A stretch of DNA of 64,000 bases, taken from the NCBI RefSeq assembly GCF_035594125.1, contig NC_087163.1, positions 9,736,501 to 9,800,500 of the forward strand. The letters are read 5' to 3'. Of this stretch, positions 23,198 through 36,297 are shown piece by piece (within the stretch, counting starts at the first letter, position 1; every line of letters starts with the position of its first letter). The notes under the pieces were generated by a model. It worked only from the letters and a program-made list of their open reading frames with translations, was not told the DNA's origin and did not search any database. Position numbers and translations under genes: made by a program. This stretch comes from Scylla paramamosain (taxonomy: Eukaryota; Arthropoda; Malacostraca; Decapoda; Portunidae).

Positions 23198-24137
23198 CCG
23201 ATGGGAAAAATACAAAATGTAAATTAAGTCAGGAGTTGAGAATATTCCCTCCTACAGTCCCACCAAACACTCACTGCACTAAATACTATATTCTTTATAT
23301 ATTATGGTAGATTTCACTGATTTTGCTTAGATACTCTGTTGACATCCATGATAAATATAAGTTGATGTTAATTTGCATAGTTCAAGAAGAAATCGATAAT
23401 AATAATCATCATGCATTAGATCCCAAAGCAGCCATATCTTTATTGGTTATTGTTGGTCGTACAAGACTCGTCATTTCATAAAACTGGCTAACTGATTCTC
23501 ATCCACTGTCTATAGCCTTCCTCATCGCTGTAATTGTTTCTCTTTTCTTGCAAGTAATTTCTGCCCCCACATTCTTTTCTTTTTCTGTTCCTTCAACAAG
23601 TTAAGTGTTATTAGGGCCAAAGCAACTATACTCTGAGGGAAAACTGTGGTGTGGAAAGATATGTTAGCCATATTTCTTGTAGAAATGCACTGGTCAAAAC
23701 TATGATATTACAGAAGAGCACATAGCAAATGTGATGGGAAGATTGGGTTAGTAGGTCTATATATGCTAAAATCCATGATTTTATGACCAGAGATCCATGG
23801 AAAATTTGCCAACTTGGCTGACTGCAGCAACACTCAGGGTGGCATGCTGGTAGGGTAATATAGTGGTAGGAAGGCAGAAAGGTGGGAGATAGCATCAACA
23901 ATCAGTAGTACTTGACTGAGGGAGGATGGCTGTGGCTTAGTGCAGTCTTATATTGCCCCGATCTGCACACTATACTGACTCAACTGCATAATGAGGAATT
24001 TCAAATCATTATTTTCACTTGCTGTGTAATGGGTGGAATATGCAATAAAAATTCATGTTATAGTAATTTTCATTGTGTATTTCCCTTATATGTTGTCTAA
24101 ACCAAACATTTTAATTTCTCTTACTGTGTATGTTCAG
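23198..24137 (+). other. Intron sequence, no recognised feature
   Basis: AT-rich intron DNA between the LINE fragment and the acceptor at 24137. I see no coding or transposon signature. Confidence 0.5.
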
Positions 24138-24323
24138 GGAAAATTTACAGGGCAGGAAGTTGAGATGAGGATTGTGGGAACAGTGGATGGTGATCCTGTG
24201 AGGGCCACAGTTCATTATGTCCATAGCAAGGAAGTGAAGGTCTATGCCAGCTACCGAAGTGAAGACTACTTTAGCCTCTCCCTCACTACTCAGCTTCAGG
24301 ACTTCCTCATTGGTACCATGGGG
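24138..24323 (+). CDS. Exon of the lipid-transfer-like gene (exon 4 in window)
   Basis: 186 nt, 62 codons, phase 0. The acceptor is tatgttcag and the donor GGG|gtaagt. It encodes GKFTGQEVEMRIVGTVDGDP, then AYRSEDY-type sequence (ASYRSEDYFSLSLTTQLQDF) to FLIGTMG. The repeating pattern of short charged strands (VEMRIVGTVDGDPVRATVHY, KEVKVYASY) is like the beta-sheet domains of apolipophorin/vitellogenin-family proteins. I could not place it on a specific family member. Confidence 0.75.
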
Positions 24324-24637
24324 GTAAGTGCATGGGATTCTTTTGTGCCACTACTGATTTTACAGAAATTTTGTGTGGGTTGTCACTCGAGGTTTATGGT
24401 GATGCAATGAGTAGCACAGCTGTCTGATATGCCTAGGTTGAATCCCTTGGCAGTGCCTGTTTTTTTTTTCCATTTAAATTCCTACCCAAGAGGGTCTTTT
24501 CTTTCATAATTATTGCGATATTGAGCTTTAGACAAACAGAATGCAATTGAGTTTTTCTCTCACTGATCCTCAACATCATCACTTAAGCTTTGAGATATCT
24601 ATTTAAAAAATGTTGAATATGCTGATGCTGTATACAG

Positions 24638-24784
24638 GAAAGGGGTCCAGCCTACTCCCTCAGCACAGAGGGCCAACTGGTAGTCCTTGGGCAACAGACC
24701 AAGATGAACCACAATCTATCCATCTCTGATACACGGGCATCATCTTTCCTTAAACTTGATCCCATTGAAGGAAGGCCTTTTATG
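24638..24784 (+). CDS. Exon of the lipid-transfer-like gene (exon 5 in window)
   Basis: 147 nt, 49 codons, phase 0. The acceptor is ctgtatacag and the donor ATG|gtgagt. It encodes ERGPAYSLSTEGQLVVLGQQ, then TKMNHNLSISDTRASSFLKL and DPIEGRPFM. It contains an N-glycosylation sequon (NLS). The intron that follows runs 23 kb to 47784 and holds most of the transposons in this window, so a hidden exon inside it cannot be excluded, although the frame is kept across it. Confidence 0.75.
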
Positions 24785-25240
<456 letters not shown>

Positions 25241-25299
25241 TTTATTTACCTGGTTGTGGTTTATGGGAGAGGAGTAATCTCATAGCATCCCGTCTCTAT

Positions 25300-28290
25300 A
25301 CCTATCCAGTTTGGTCTTAAAAGCATGGACAGTTTCAGCATTCACAATGTCTTCACTGAGTTCATTCCATTTGTTCACACTTCTGTGAGGAAAACTATAC
25401 TTCTTGATGTCTCATCTACAGTTAACTCTCTTCAACTTCTTACTATGTTCCCTTGTACTCTGTGTGTCTAAATTTATAAAACATTCTTTGTCCACATTTT
25501 CCATATCATTTATCATTCTATAGATGTTTATTAAATCCCCCCCTCTCTCTCCTATTTTCAAGGGTAGGAATTTCCAACATTCTAAATCTCTCTTTAATAG
25601 GTCAACTTACTCAACTTCAGAACCATCTTAGCGACTGCTCTTTGTACTTTTTCAAATTTATAATATTCTTCTTTGTATGAGGACACCACACCACTGCCAC
25701 ATATTCAATCTTGGTTTTATCATGGAAATCAACAACTTTTTTATCATTCCTTCATCCAAATATGAGAATGCCATTCATCATCTCTCCAGTAATTTTATCA
25801 ATGCATCTGTCCAGAATCAGATTTTCAGTAACTTCTACTCCCAAATCCATTTCTTCTTTTGATTTCTTTAACTTCACACCATCCATCTCATAATGATGTT
25901 ATATTCTTTTCTTACTCTTACCAAATCCCGTTACTTTACATTTACTTAAATTGAACTCCATTTGCCAAGATTTACTCCATCTATTTATCTTATTTAAATC
26001 ATCCTGCAGTACCATACAGTCATTTATATTTCCTACCCTTCTCATCAGCTTAGCATCATCCACAAATAACTTCATATAACTATATATTTCTTCATTCATG
26101 TCACTCACATATATTACAAACATTATCGGTCCCAACACTGACCCTAAATTGCTTTCAAACAAGATGAATTCTGGTCTTGAATTACTGTTCTCATCTCTCT
26201 ATCATCCAAATAATCCTCCATCCACTCTAGCAGTCTTCCTCCAATTTTTCCATAATTTTTTTATATTCCATAACAATCTTTGGTGTGGTACTTTGTCAAA
26301 CACTTTTCTTTAAGTCTAAGTAGACACCATCCACCCATCCATCTCTTTCCTGCACAATACTGATTGCTCTTGAATAAAAGAACAATAAGTTCATGGAGCA
26401 TGATCTTCCCCTCCTAAATCCAAATTGACAATTTTCCAAAACCTTATCTCTTTCTGAGTGTTCCATCCATCTTTCCTTTATTGTTCTTTCACATAGTTTT
26501 CCTACAACACTAGTCAAGAACACTGGTCTATAATTTAATGGGTTTTCCTAATTTCCTCCTTTGAATATTGGTGTAATATTTGCTCTCTTCCAATCTTTCA
26601 CTACTCTTCCCTGTGATAGTGATGTCACCACTAAACTGAATTTTATGAGCCAGTTTTTCTCTACATTCCTTCTATATCCAGTTTGATATTCCATCTGGAC
26701 CAGTTGCTTTATTTACATCAGATTCTTCCATCATCTTAAATATTTCCTCATAACTGACTGGGACTGTACTTAGTATATTCCTCACCAACTTATCCCTTCC
26801 AGCATCAGACTCCCCTTCCACAGTAAATATTGATCTGAAACTATTGTTCATAACCTCCACCATGTCCTGTGCATCCTCATAGGTTTTTCCTTCAACTTTC
26901 AATCTTGATACACCTTCCTTCTTCTTCATCTTCCCACTGATATAAGTAAAGAAAAAGTTTGAGTTCATTTATATACTTATCTATTATATCTCTTTCATAG
27001 TTTCTTCTCTCCATTCTTATTATCTTAATGTACTTCTAGCATCAATATATTCCTCCCATCTGCTCTCAGTTTTCCTCATCTTCCATCTATTCCAAGCTTT
27101 TAGCTTACAATTTCTACCCTATTATATCTATATCTATTATATCTATTATATCTATATTTATTATATCTCTTTCATAGTTTCTTCTCTCCATTCTTATCAT
27201 CACAATGTACTTGCTTTTAACATCAATATATTCCCCCTATCTCCTCTCAGTTTTCCTCTTCTTCCATCTATTCCAAGCATTTGTTTTAGTCTCTGCATTT
27301 TGTACTGAACCATTCTCTACCCTTTCTACATCTTGCTCCTCCTCTAGATACAAATTTCCCCACAGCAGAATTATATGTCCTTATAAATTTATCCCATTTT
27401 TCCCAAACATCTTCTGCATCTTCAAAGTCTTTCCAGTCCATGGCAACAAAGTATTTTCATAATTTTTCGAAGCTTTACTATATTTAAATCTTTTTACCTT
27501 ATAATTTTCATCAATGATTACATTTTCATTTTTCAATTTAAATTCCATCAACACTTGATCACTTTTACCTGGAGAGCTATCATAGTGTACAGTTTCAATA
27601 ATTTCCATGTCCTTGGTAAACACTACATCAAGTCTTGATGGTTTATCTCTTCCACTAAATCTGGTATTACAATCAACCCATTGAGTCATTAAGTTTTCCA
27701 CTGCCCAGTTTAACAGTCTATTACTTCATGAGTTTTCACTTCCAGTAGTTGTCAGTGTCTTCCAATTTATCTCCTTACAATTAAAATCACCAACAGTAAC
27801 TATATCACTACTTTCCATCACTATCTTTTCAAGACCTTTTAACACATCTACCTACATCTCTTCATGCTCTTCTTTTCTGCAAGCATTGGTCATAGGTGGC
27901 ACATACACTCCAACATAATTCATTATCCTTCTATTTCCACTTCTAATCATTACTTGTAGAATTTCAGAATTGTCTTCGCTTTTAATTACCCTCTCCACTT
28001 TAACACACTTTTTAGTCAGAATGATCACTCTCCCTCCTCCCTTGTCACTTCTATTTTTCATCCATAAATCATATTTATCATCTCCAGTGACAGGAGTTCT
28101 GCATTCTTTCTTCCATTTTGTCTCACTTAATGCAGCAACATCCGGTGTGATTCTGTTTAATAACTCATTTAATTACATCTCTGTTGATATTAATCCATTT
28201 ACATTAGTATAACATACTTTAATTACTGTTTGATATATCATTTCTTTATTCTCATATCTCGTACTCTCCAGAAAAACTCCTCCTCTGTTC
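25300..28290 (-). pseudogene. LINE family A ORF2 (copy 2), broken
   Basis: Endonuclease segments are GGGRVIILTKKCVKVERVIK near 28040, MNYVGVYVPPMTNA near 27915, RLDVVFTKDMEIIETVHYD near 27645 and GKSDQVLMEFKL near 27570, where the SDH histidine is changed to Q. RT segments are SDVNKATGPDGISNWI near 26700, FGFRRGRSCSMNLL near 26430 and GSVLGPIMFVIYVSDMNEE near 26140, with catalytic box FVDDAK near 26065. The tail includes a VWCPHTK-type segment near 25690. The changed SDH box and the breaks make it inactive. Confidence 0.75.
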
Positions 28291-28299
28291 ATTGTTCAT

Positions 28300-29133
28300 T
28301 TTTTTTGTTTAGCTTCATTTACTAGCTCCTTTTGCTTCAACCTTTCAATCTCATCCATATCCCTGTGTATCCATACATTCTTTTATTCTTCATCTCCAGA
28401 CAACCTCCAAGACCCATTAATTACCTCTTCTGCTTGTACCTATGTTGCCAACCTTATTCTTATGGGTCTCATTTTTCTTCTTCATATTTCCCAGTTCTAT
28501 GGAACTCTTCCACTTGCTTTACTACCTAACTGTCTTCATCCATTACTTTCTTCAGTAACTTACTCAGTACGTTCTTTTCCTTTTCCTCTCTTTGAATTCT
28601 GCTTACTATTTTCTCTTCCTTTAAACCAAATACAATTACTTGTTTATATTTTTCTACAGTGTCTCTCACTAATTTTTCTCTTCTTTAATACCATTTACCA
28701 CTTTCTGTCTCAGGTTATGTTTCTTATTTTTTTGTTGTTCTATTATTTTCTTTAGTGATTCTTCTTCAAATTAACGTTCATTTAACCACTTATTTTGCCT
28801 CATTTCCACTTCCTTTACACTTGCTTTCATTTCCTCATTTCCTTTCTGAACAGTTTCTACTTTTTCCTTTATTTGTTTCTTTAAACAGTCATTTTCCACC
28901 TTTAACTTCTTATTTTTATTCTCCATCTCAATCAACTTTACTTTAATAGTCACCGACTCCTTACTAGTCTCTTTCTGGTGTGCCTCCAATGTCTTTATTC
29001 TCTCCAATAACTTTTCCATCATTTCCTCCATATACAAAATTTTTCTACATTGCAGTCTATAATTTAGTTCTCTTTCTTTTCCAGTAAAACCTTCAAATGA
29101 ACTTCTTTCTTTTGGGGTGTTGTCTTCTGCCAT
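28300..29133 (-). pseudogene. LINE family A ORF1 (copy 2), broken
   Basis: The start at 29133 (MAEDNTPKERSSFEGFTGKE) matches the MAE start of copy 1. The coiled coil (MEKLLERIKTLEAHQKETSK, NDCLKKQIKEKVETVQKG) is open to 28771. The RRM-like remainder (RPIRIRLATQVQAEEVINGS and WINRDMDEIERLKQKEL type segments) runs to about 28300 in shifted frames. The protein would be the RNA-binding partner of ORF2. Confidence 0.7.
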
Positions 29134-29337
29134 ATTTGTCCAAAATGTAAACAAACCAAATAAACTTTCCTAGAGATGGGATAACTATACTCATGGTACT
29201 GTTTCTCCCCTTGCTATTTACCACCTAGGTATTCCTGTGTCTTCATAACATATCTTGTTCTACCATGAGCAATTTGTGTTATTCCTTCCTTCTATATGCA
29301 GAGCACTAGAAAACACGTCCTGTCAGTTCCACCTCCA

Positions 29338-29339
<2 letters not shown>

Positions 29340-29390
<51 letters not shown>
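29340..29390. repeat. (GT)n microsatellite at LINE junction
   Basis: Read on the minus strand, it is the (CA)n tail of the LINE at 29391-30040 and the point where family A copy 2 starts. Confidence 0.95.
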
Positions 29391-29391
<1 letters not shown>

Positions 29392-30040
29392 TTACCTAGT
29401 TGTGCTTTATGGGAAAAGAGCTATGCTCATGCTGTCCCATCTCCATATCTTTTAATATCCAACTTAGCCTTGAATCCATGTATACTTTCTGCATTTACTA
29501 TCTCCTCATCCAGACTGTTCCATACATCAATACTTCTATATGGGAAACTATACTTTTTGACATCTCTTCTACAAGCACTCCTCTTCAGCCTCTTTCCATG
29601 TCCTCTAGTGTCCCGTGTATCCCAGACCATTAAGTCGCTCCGGTCCACCTCCTCTACTCCCTCATATGCTTTATATATCGCAATCAAGTCTCCCCTTTCT
29701 CTCCTCTTTTCCAACATTGGTACATGTATCCATGCCAGTCTCTCTTCATATGACAAGTCCCTGATACTTGGTACCATCTTCATAGCTGCTCTCTGAACTC
29801 TCTCCAACTTCCTTATATCCTTTTTTTCTTGTATGGGAACCACACTACTGCTACATATTCTAGTCTAGGTCTTATCAGCGACACGATCATCTTCCTGACC
29901 ATCTCTTCATCCATATATGCAAAGGCCTGCCTTATTCTTCTCAACAAGTTATAGATTTCTCCTGTAATTTTGCTAGTATGTCTCTCCGGGGTCAGGTTCC
30001 CAGTCACTGTAACACCAAAATCCCTTTCCTCTTCTGCTCT
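29391..30040 (-). mobile_element. CR1-like LINE 3' fragment, family D
   Basis: A 5'-truncated copy starting in the ORF2 tail: DFGVTVTGNLTPERHTSKIT, GEIYNLLRRIRQAFAYMDEE, RPRLEYVAVVWFPYKKKRI, then KLERVQRAAMKMVPSIRDLS and KYSFPYRSIDVWNSLDEE. One frame change near 29825 separates two long open segments, so this copy is better kept than most. The 3' end is gcacaactaggtaaataca then (CA)n. It differs from families A-C and appears only here. Confidence 0.8.
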
Positions 30041-30082
30041 GTGTGTGTGTATGTGTGTGTGTGTGTGTGTATGTGTGTGTGT

Positions 30083-30400
<318 letters not shown>

Positions 30401-30518
30401 TGTGTGTGTGCGTATTTACCTAGTTATGTTTACCTTGTTGTGAAATACAGGACAAGAGCCACACTAGGCTTGTACCATCCTGTCTCCATATCAACTTTTA
30501 TCTAGAATTTCTTTAAAT

Positions 30519-32390
30519 TTATGAATTGTTTTTGCACACAGTCTCATTCTTAAGTTCATTCCACACTGTTATACTTCTGTGGGGGAAGCTATGTTTCTTG
30601 ATGTCTCTTCTGCAAACACTCCTTTTCAATTTCCTTCCATGTGCTCTTGTGTCTCTCGTATCTGGTACCATGAGGTCTTTTCTGTCCAATTTATTCATTC
30701 CTTCCAATATTCTATATATTGCTATCAAATCACCTCTTTCCCTCCTTTTTTTTTCTAGTGTAGTCAGGCCCAATCTCTTTAACCTTTCCTCATAACTATA
30801 CTCTCTTAAGCTTGTAAGGATTTTAGTTGCAGCTCTCTAGATTCTTTCTAACTTTCTTGTATCTTTTTTCAAACTTGGCAACCACACTAATGCTGCGTAC
30901 TCCAATCTCAGATGTATCATCGTTGTTATCAGTTTTTTAATCATATCTTCATCAATATAGGAGAATGCTATGTTGATGTTTCTCAGCAGATTATGTGTTT
31001 CTCCTATAATTTTGTTTATATGCTTCCCAAATGACAAATTATCAGTAATAATTACTCCTAGGTCTTTTCTTCTGATCTTATAGAGATTTCCTCATCCCTA
31101 AGTAATAGTTGCCAACTGGTCTTCTCGCACTTTTTCCAAACCTCATCACACTACATTTTTTAGCATTAAACTCCATGTTCCACCTCAATGATCACTCATT
31201 AATCTTAATTAAGTTCTGATTTAAAGCATTGCAGTTTTCTTCATTTGTTACTTTCCTCATAATCTTAACATCATCAGTGAAAAGGTTCATATAACTTTCT
31301 ACACCTACTATCATATCATTTACATGAACTGTGAACATAATAGGTGCAAGTACTGAACTCCACTTATTACCATTCTTCAGCTTGACCAGCTGCCTTTAAT
31401 TACTGTTCTCATTTCTCTGTTTGTCAAAAAGTCAGTCATCCACTTTAACAGTGATCCACCGAGTCCTCCAATTTTTTCCAATTTCCATATTAGTCTTCTG
31501 TGCAGACTTTATCAAATGCTTTTCTCAGATCTAAGTATATGCAGTCAGCCCATCCATCTCTCTCTTGCACTATATCTATTACTCTTGAGTAGAAATTTAT
31601 CAAATTCCTAACATAAGATCTTCCCTTTCTGAAGCCAAACTGTTTATCTGTTATCACCTTGTTTTCTTCTAGGTATTTCACCCATCTGTTCTTGATAATC
31701 TTTTCACAAATCTTTGCCACCATACTTGTGAGTGATACAGGTCTATAATTAAATGGATCTTTACTTCTGGTCTTGTGAATTGGGGTAAAATCTGCCCGTT
31801 TTCAATCTATGGATACTCTAGCTTTTACCAGGGTGGTGCTAATTATATTGTGCAGTGCTGAGACTAATTGTGAGCTACACTCTTTTAAAATCCAACTCAT
31901 ACCACCATCAGGACCTATTGCTTTCCTTACATCCATGCCTTCCAACATATTCTTTACTTCTTCTACTGATGTTTTGATTTCCTTTAGGCCAGTCCCTTTT
32001 TCTAACACTGTCTTCTCACCTCTGAAATAATTTTCCTTAGTAAACACAGAGTGGAAGTATCTGTTAAACACTTCAGCTGCCTCTTTTTGGTCATCCACTG
32101 TCTCTTCTCCAGCTTTTACCATGCTTATTTCATCTTTACTCTTTAATTTTCTATTGATGAATTTATAAGATAATTTTGGTTGGTCTTTACATTTCTCAAC
32201 AACATTCTTTACAAAATTTTTGTGCTCATCTCTGGAAGTTTTGACATTCGTTCCTCTTCCTTATATAATTGTTCCACAGGTCTAGCCTCTTGTTTTTCTT
32301 CCACTTGTTCCATGCTTTTTCTCTCTCTCCAATCTAGCTGTTGCACATCTCCTATTGTACCAATCCTTTTTGAAAAGGTTCACTGTTGAT
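30519..32390 (-). pseudogene. LINE family B RT and tail (copy 2), broken
   Basis: Segments are EEVKNMLEGMDVRKAIGPDG near 31980, FGFRKGRSYVRNLINFYSR near 31640, WADCIYLDLRKAFDKV near 31530, a changed catalytic box (FTDDVK) near 31280, LGVIITDNLSFGKHINKIIG near 31060-31010, LRLEYAALVWLPSLKKD near 30915-30860 and WNELKNETV near 30560. It is collinear with copy 1. Breaks fall at 31802, 31490, near 31380 and 30837. Confidence 0.75.
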
Positions 32391-32401
32391 CTTTTGGGTA
32401 C

Positions 32402-33343
32402 CTATTTCTCTACTCCCTTATTATAAATGTCCAGGAAAGCTGTCCACCTTTCCTTTATGTCTTCCTTTTGAATAACTATGTTCCAATTCACTTCATTGAA
32501 ATACATCTTAATTTGTCCAAAGTTAGTCTTGCTGTAGTTTAGCCATTCTCTTCTGTGGTCTTCTCTCTTTATACTGAGGTTATTATCCATAACTGTGAAC
32601 TGAATCAGTACATGATCACTTTTTCCTATTGGGTTTATGTATTTAAGGTCTTCTACTATTTCTTGTTCCTTGGTGAAAATTAGATCGAGCCTTGAAGGTG
32701 TTTCATTTCCCCTAAATCTTGTGTCATCTGTAACCCATTGTGTCAAGAAATTTTCAATAGCCATTTCTAGTAGCATGTTCCCCCCTTGATGACTCACTGC
32801 CTTCTGTGGTCCAATTCTCTCAAGATATCTCTTTACAGTTAAAGTCCCCCTTAATGAGTATATTGTCATTTTCCTCAAGCAGCTCTGCCAAACATGTCCT
32901 TGTGTCTTCAAGCATTTTCTTATATTTATCCTCTCTATAAGAGTTGGAATGGTGGGAACATAAGTCACCACAACATTACGGTATCTTCCCATATTCTGTC
33001 TTAAGCTTATTTTCAGTATTTCTGCCTCCTCCACCCCATATGTGACAGATTCCACTAAAAAATCCTTCCTAACTAGAAGCATCACACCTCCCCATTTATT
33101 CTTTGTATTTCTCATCCAGAGGTTGTATTTTCCTTCACCAATATTTAATATATCCTTTTCACTTGCCAATTTAGTTTCACCGATTCCCATGATGTCCGGT
33201 TTCTCCTCTTTTAAATAGTCTTCTAGTTCCAACACTGCTGACATTATTCCATTTATGTTTGTGTATGCTACTTTTAGTCTTTCCCTTCTGCATTTACTTC
33301 CCTCCTGTACCACTCTCTTAACCTCATGTCCATGACCCTTCAA
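32402..33343 (-). pseudogene. LINE family B endonuclease domain (copy 2), long open frame
   Basis: A 313-codon open frame from MKGHGHEVKRVVQEGSKCRR. Endonuclease motifs are VAYTNINGIMSAVLELEDYL, IMGIGETKLAS, WGGVMLLVRKDFLVE, RLDLIFTKEQEIVEDLKY and GKSDHVLIQFTV with the SDH histidine kept. The GDFN box is damaged (YSLRGTLTVKRYLE near 32860), which points to a compensated pair of shifts. It is the best-preserved LINE endonuclease in the window and probably the N-terminal third of ORF2. RT follows in other frames. Confidence 0.75.
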
Positions 33344-33371
33344 AAGAACTGTTTTTTTCTCAATCTCTGAT

Positions 33372-34213
33372 AGTTTTCAGTTTTTTTTATTTGCTTCTTT
33401 TCTTAGTTTATTTATAGGATCTCTCTCTCCTCTGGTTCTATCTTTTTTTATCCAAACTTGTTTGTATTCTCCTACCTTGGCCAGTTTCCAGGATTTACTT
33501 AGTGTTTCTTCAGCTGCCACTTGTGACCTAAACCTTATTTTCATAGGATGCAGTCCACCTTCAACATATCTACCCAATATTTTAATTTCTTTGATCTCTC
33601 CTGTCAGCTCTTTTTCTTCTTGTAATGTCTCCACTAATTTTTCCACTCACATCTTTTCCTTTTTTTCTCTTTCAGTCCACTGAGGTGTACACTCTTCCTT
33701 CAGGCCAAATACTACAACAGTTTCTTTCTTATCCACAGTGTCTCTCACCAAGTTTTCTTTCTGTCTTATAACTTGAACATCTTTTTCTGTTAGCTATGTG
33801 TCATTTGCCTTGGTTTGTTTTTCCACAATTTTCCTAAAATTGATCTTTTCTTCCTCTTGTTCTTTCTTCCAGTTTTCCTGTTTTACATTTAACTCTTCCT
33901 CTTTGCCTTCGTATTCCATTGATTTCTTTTCATTTAACGTTAGTTTTTTTTCTGTAGATCGTCGTATGGACCTTTCCACAACCCCTTCTCGGTGATCAGT
34001 GTCAACCATCTTCTCTATCTTGTCAAATCTATCTTTGATTTCCTTCATTTTGGTTTCCAGTGTGACAATTCTCCTTCTCATCATTACTTCCCCAACCCTT
34101 TGGTTCTCTTCCCCAAATCCCGAGAAGTCTCTCTGTCTCACCTTCAGGATGGTCCCCGTTGGTGTAAACAACATAGTGGGGACCGAAGTAGCCCCCTCTT
34201 CACTGCTTATCAT
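33372..34213 (-). pseudogene. LINE family B ORF1 (copy 2)
   Basis: The start at 34213 (MISSEEGATSVPTMLFTPTG) matches copy 1. It is open through the coiled coil and across the A run where copy 1 is shifted, to a stop at 33794 (after KQTKANDT). It resumes QVIRQKENLVRDTVDKK and, open from 33646, the RRM-like part KIRFRSQVAAEETLSKSWKL with VWIKKDRTRGERD to 33377. There are two or more breaks in total. Confidence 0.75.
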
Positions 34214-34399
34214 AACAATTTGACTGCTTTCTACAAAACACTTTTGGAGATGGGACAGCAATGAGTAAAACCAGTGTGAACTCTCACCTCTGTATTTCCA
34301 CTAGGGCAGCTCTCAGCGACGTAGATGGCTGGATTTTTAGAAGCGCCTGTTTGCGTTGACTTTTCTGTCTGCCATGACAGTGGCATGTGTGACAGTGTG

Positions 34400-34401
<2 letters not shown>

Positions 34402-34471
<70 letters not shown>
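34402..34471. repeat. (GT)n microsatellite upstream of LINE B copy 2
   Basis: About 70 bp of GT; read on the minus strand, it is the (CA)n into which family B copy 2 inserted. Confidence 0.95.
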
Positions 34472-34475
<4 letters not shown>

Positions 34476-34904
34476 TAAGAATAATCTTGAGGATTGCTCA
34501 ATAGAATAAGACTGACTGAGAATGAAAATGGAATTATATGAGAGTGAGAAAGAGTGAGAAAGGATGAAGCAAAAATGACATAAAATGAATGAAGGGGAGA
34601 GAGAGTGAGATATTATTTTCTTGTCCCTTATCTCTGACAGATAAAGGGGAGGGGAGGTGGCAGGGTGAGAGGTTTGAGACAAGACGAAAGAGAGAAGGAG
34701 AGGAAAGAAAAAAGGTGAAGAAGGAAAATAACTGGGGAAGGAGAGTATACATGGGGCAAGGAAGTAGAGGAAGGGTGAAGGAAGAGGATGGGAGGACAGA
34801 GAGAAAGTAGGAAAAATAATTATAAGAGGCAAGAGTGAGGAATGAGTGAAGAATTAGAGGGAGAGGAAGCAATGAGGAATAAGTATTCTCTTTTCCTGTC
34901 CCCT
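34472..34904. other. Purine-rich low-complexity stretch
   Basis: Plus-strand purine-rich DNA (agagtgagaa, ggaggggaggtggcagggtg). I see no coding support: open frames here are composition artefacts. Confidence 0.5.
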
Positions 34905-35395
34905 ACTCTATAAACTTCCCTTACTCCTGCTTCTGATCTTTCTACTCTGCCCTACCACTTCAGCTGTTGTAGTCGCTATGTCCTTGAATACTTTGAATAT
35001 ACGTGATCCCTTCCCAACTGGTGCCTTAACTTCTCTCATTCTTTCACATATATTCTTGTATTCCTCTCTACACTCTTTCCTGTCCAACCTTTTGTTAGCC
35101 ACTGTTATACTCACTACTCTACCAGCATTCCTACTGTACTCTCATCTATCTCTCAATTCCATCTTAACTACAACAGCATAGTGGTTTGACCCATCAACAT
35201 CACTTCCATTACCTTGGTATCCAACATTTCTATCCTTACTTCCATTGTCATTCACTCTCCATTTTCTTATTACACCTGCTATCTTTCTGCTTTCTAATGT
35301 TCCATTCATATCTTCAACTAACACTATTTTTCCCCTTCCAATTTTTCTAATGCACTTGTTTACATCATTCAAAGTCTCCTAGTCCTTTCTCTCCC
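34905..35395 (-). mobile_element. RTE-like LINE endonuclease fragment
   Basis: On the minus strand VNKCIRKIGRGKIVLVEDMN, IAGVIRKWRVNDNG and SNHYAVVVKMELRDR (35360-35145) resemble the GDMN and (S)DHY boxes of a LINE endonuclease, with the GDMN aspartate region changed to EDMN. Then LDRKECREEYKNICERMREV and FKVFKDIATTTAEVVG follow to 34930. It ends before RT. Likely the same lineage as the RT fragment at 57367-58540, but this is inference. Confidence 0.6.
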
Positions 35396-35773
35396 TTTCT
35401 CACTTCCTGCATTTACATGTTATGACCAGGTTACAACCCTTTTCACAGCTGCCACTGACTTGGATCAGCTCACTCATAGGCTACCACCTATGTAGCCTAG
35501 CTGGGGCATGAATATAATGAAACCAGGTACCTGCCAGTTCCTAACCTCTATCAAACCTCTCTGTTTAACCCACTTACAGAGATGGGGGTATAACAACCCC
35601 CAACTTAGTCTTCCCAAGCTGGAAAGAACTAATGAGCAACAGGCTAGGGAGCACAGACAGTATAGACATCACACCCTCAGGGTGAGGATAATGCCCCTGT
35701 TGGACAAACCGCCCACTCTAACAAAACCAACCCGTCCAACAGAAATATTACACTCTGGCCAGGTAACAGCACA
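35396..35773. other. Unassigned, possibly LINE leader
   Basis: A non-coding stretch (tcagctcactcataggctac, ctagctggggcatgaatata) next to the endonuclease fragment. It could be the 5' leader of that LINE. I have no direct support. Confidence 0.3.
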
Positions 35774-36286
35774 CACTGGTACCTCAAGTTATGTCTTTAA
35801 TCTGTTCCATGACCCAGGGTGCAACCAGATTTTGGGCAAAAGTCAGATTTTCATTTCCCATTGAAATCTATGTGAAATTAATTAATCTGTTCCAGGGCAA
35901 AAAATTTTTAAACTTTCTTGTGATATCACTTACATTGCAATCAAATGGATATAGAATGGTAGTAATATGAGGTATCTGAAATATAAAGGTCATTAAGTAA
36001 TGTCAAAGTTATGATACATACACTTTATCTCTCTTTGACTACAATTCTTTGACAACTGGCTCAGGAGTAACCCCATTACCTATAGCACCACGATCAAGAT
36101 CAAGACCACTCCTATTTTACAATTATTTCCTTTTTTCAGTGGTTATCACACTTTTTTTCTTCCCACCACTTGCGGTAGCACTTTTCATTTGCTTAGGAGG
36201 CATTATCAGGGTAGAATGATCACAAAAAAAGGCAGTAAATGTGAAATAAGTAAGGCACAGCATGAGCTACGTGCAAATGTGGCACC

Positions 36287-36294
36287 ACTGGTAG
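36287..36294. repeat. hAT 8-bp target duplication, left
   Basis: ACTGGTAG, identical to 46498-46505. Eight-base duplications are the hallmark of hAT insertion. Confidence 0.9.
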
Positions 36295-36297
36295 TAG

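Larger units (their letters stand above)
30405..34400 (-). mobile_element. CR1-like LINE, family B copy 2
   Basis: Near full-length minus-strand copy of the family B LINE at 4519-8470. The 5' end on the minus strand follows a (CA)n run at 34402-34471 and contains gcaaacaggcgcttctaaaa, shared with copy 1. The 3' end has aacaaggtaaac then aactaggtaaatacgcacac, a doubled tail motif. ORF1 and the endonuclease are largely open. Confidence 0.85.

Noticed and set aside
34284..34872. Possible membrane protein on the minus strand
   Set aside because: Low-complexity purine-rich DNA read backwards, with a (GT)n run inside.
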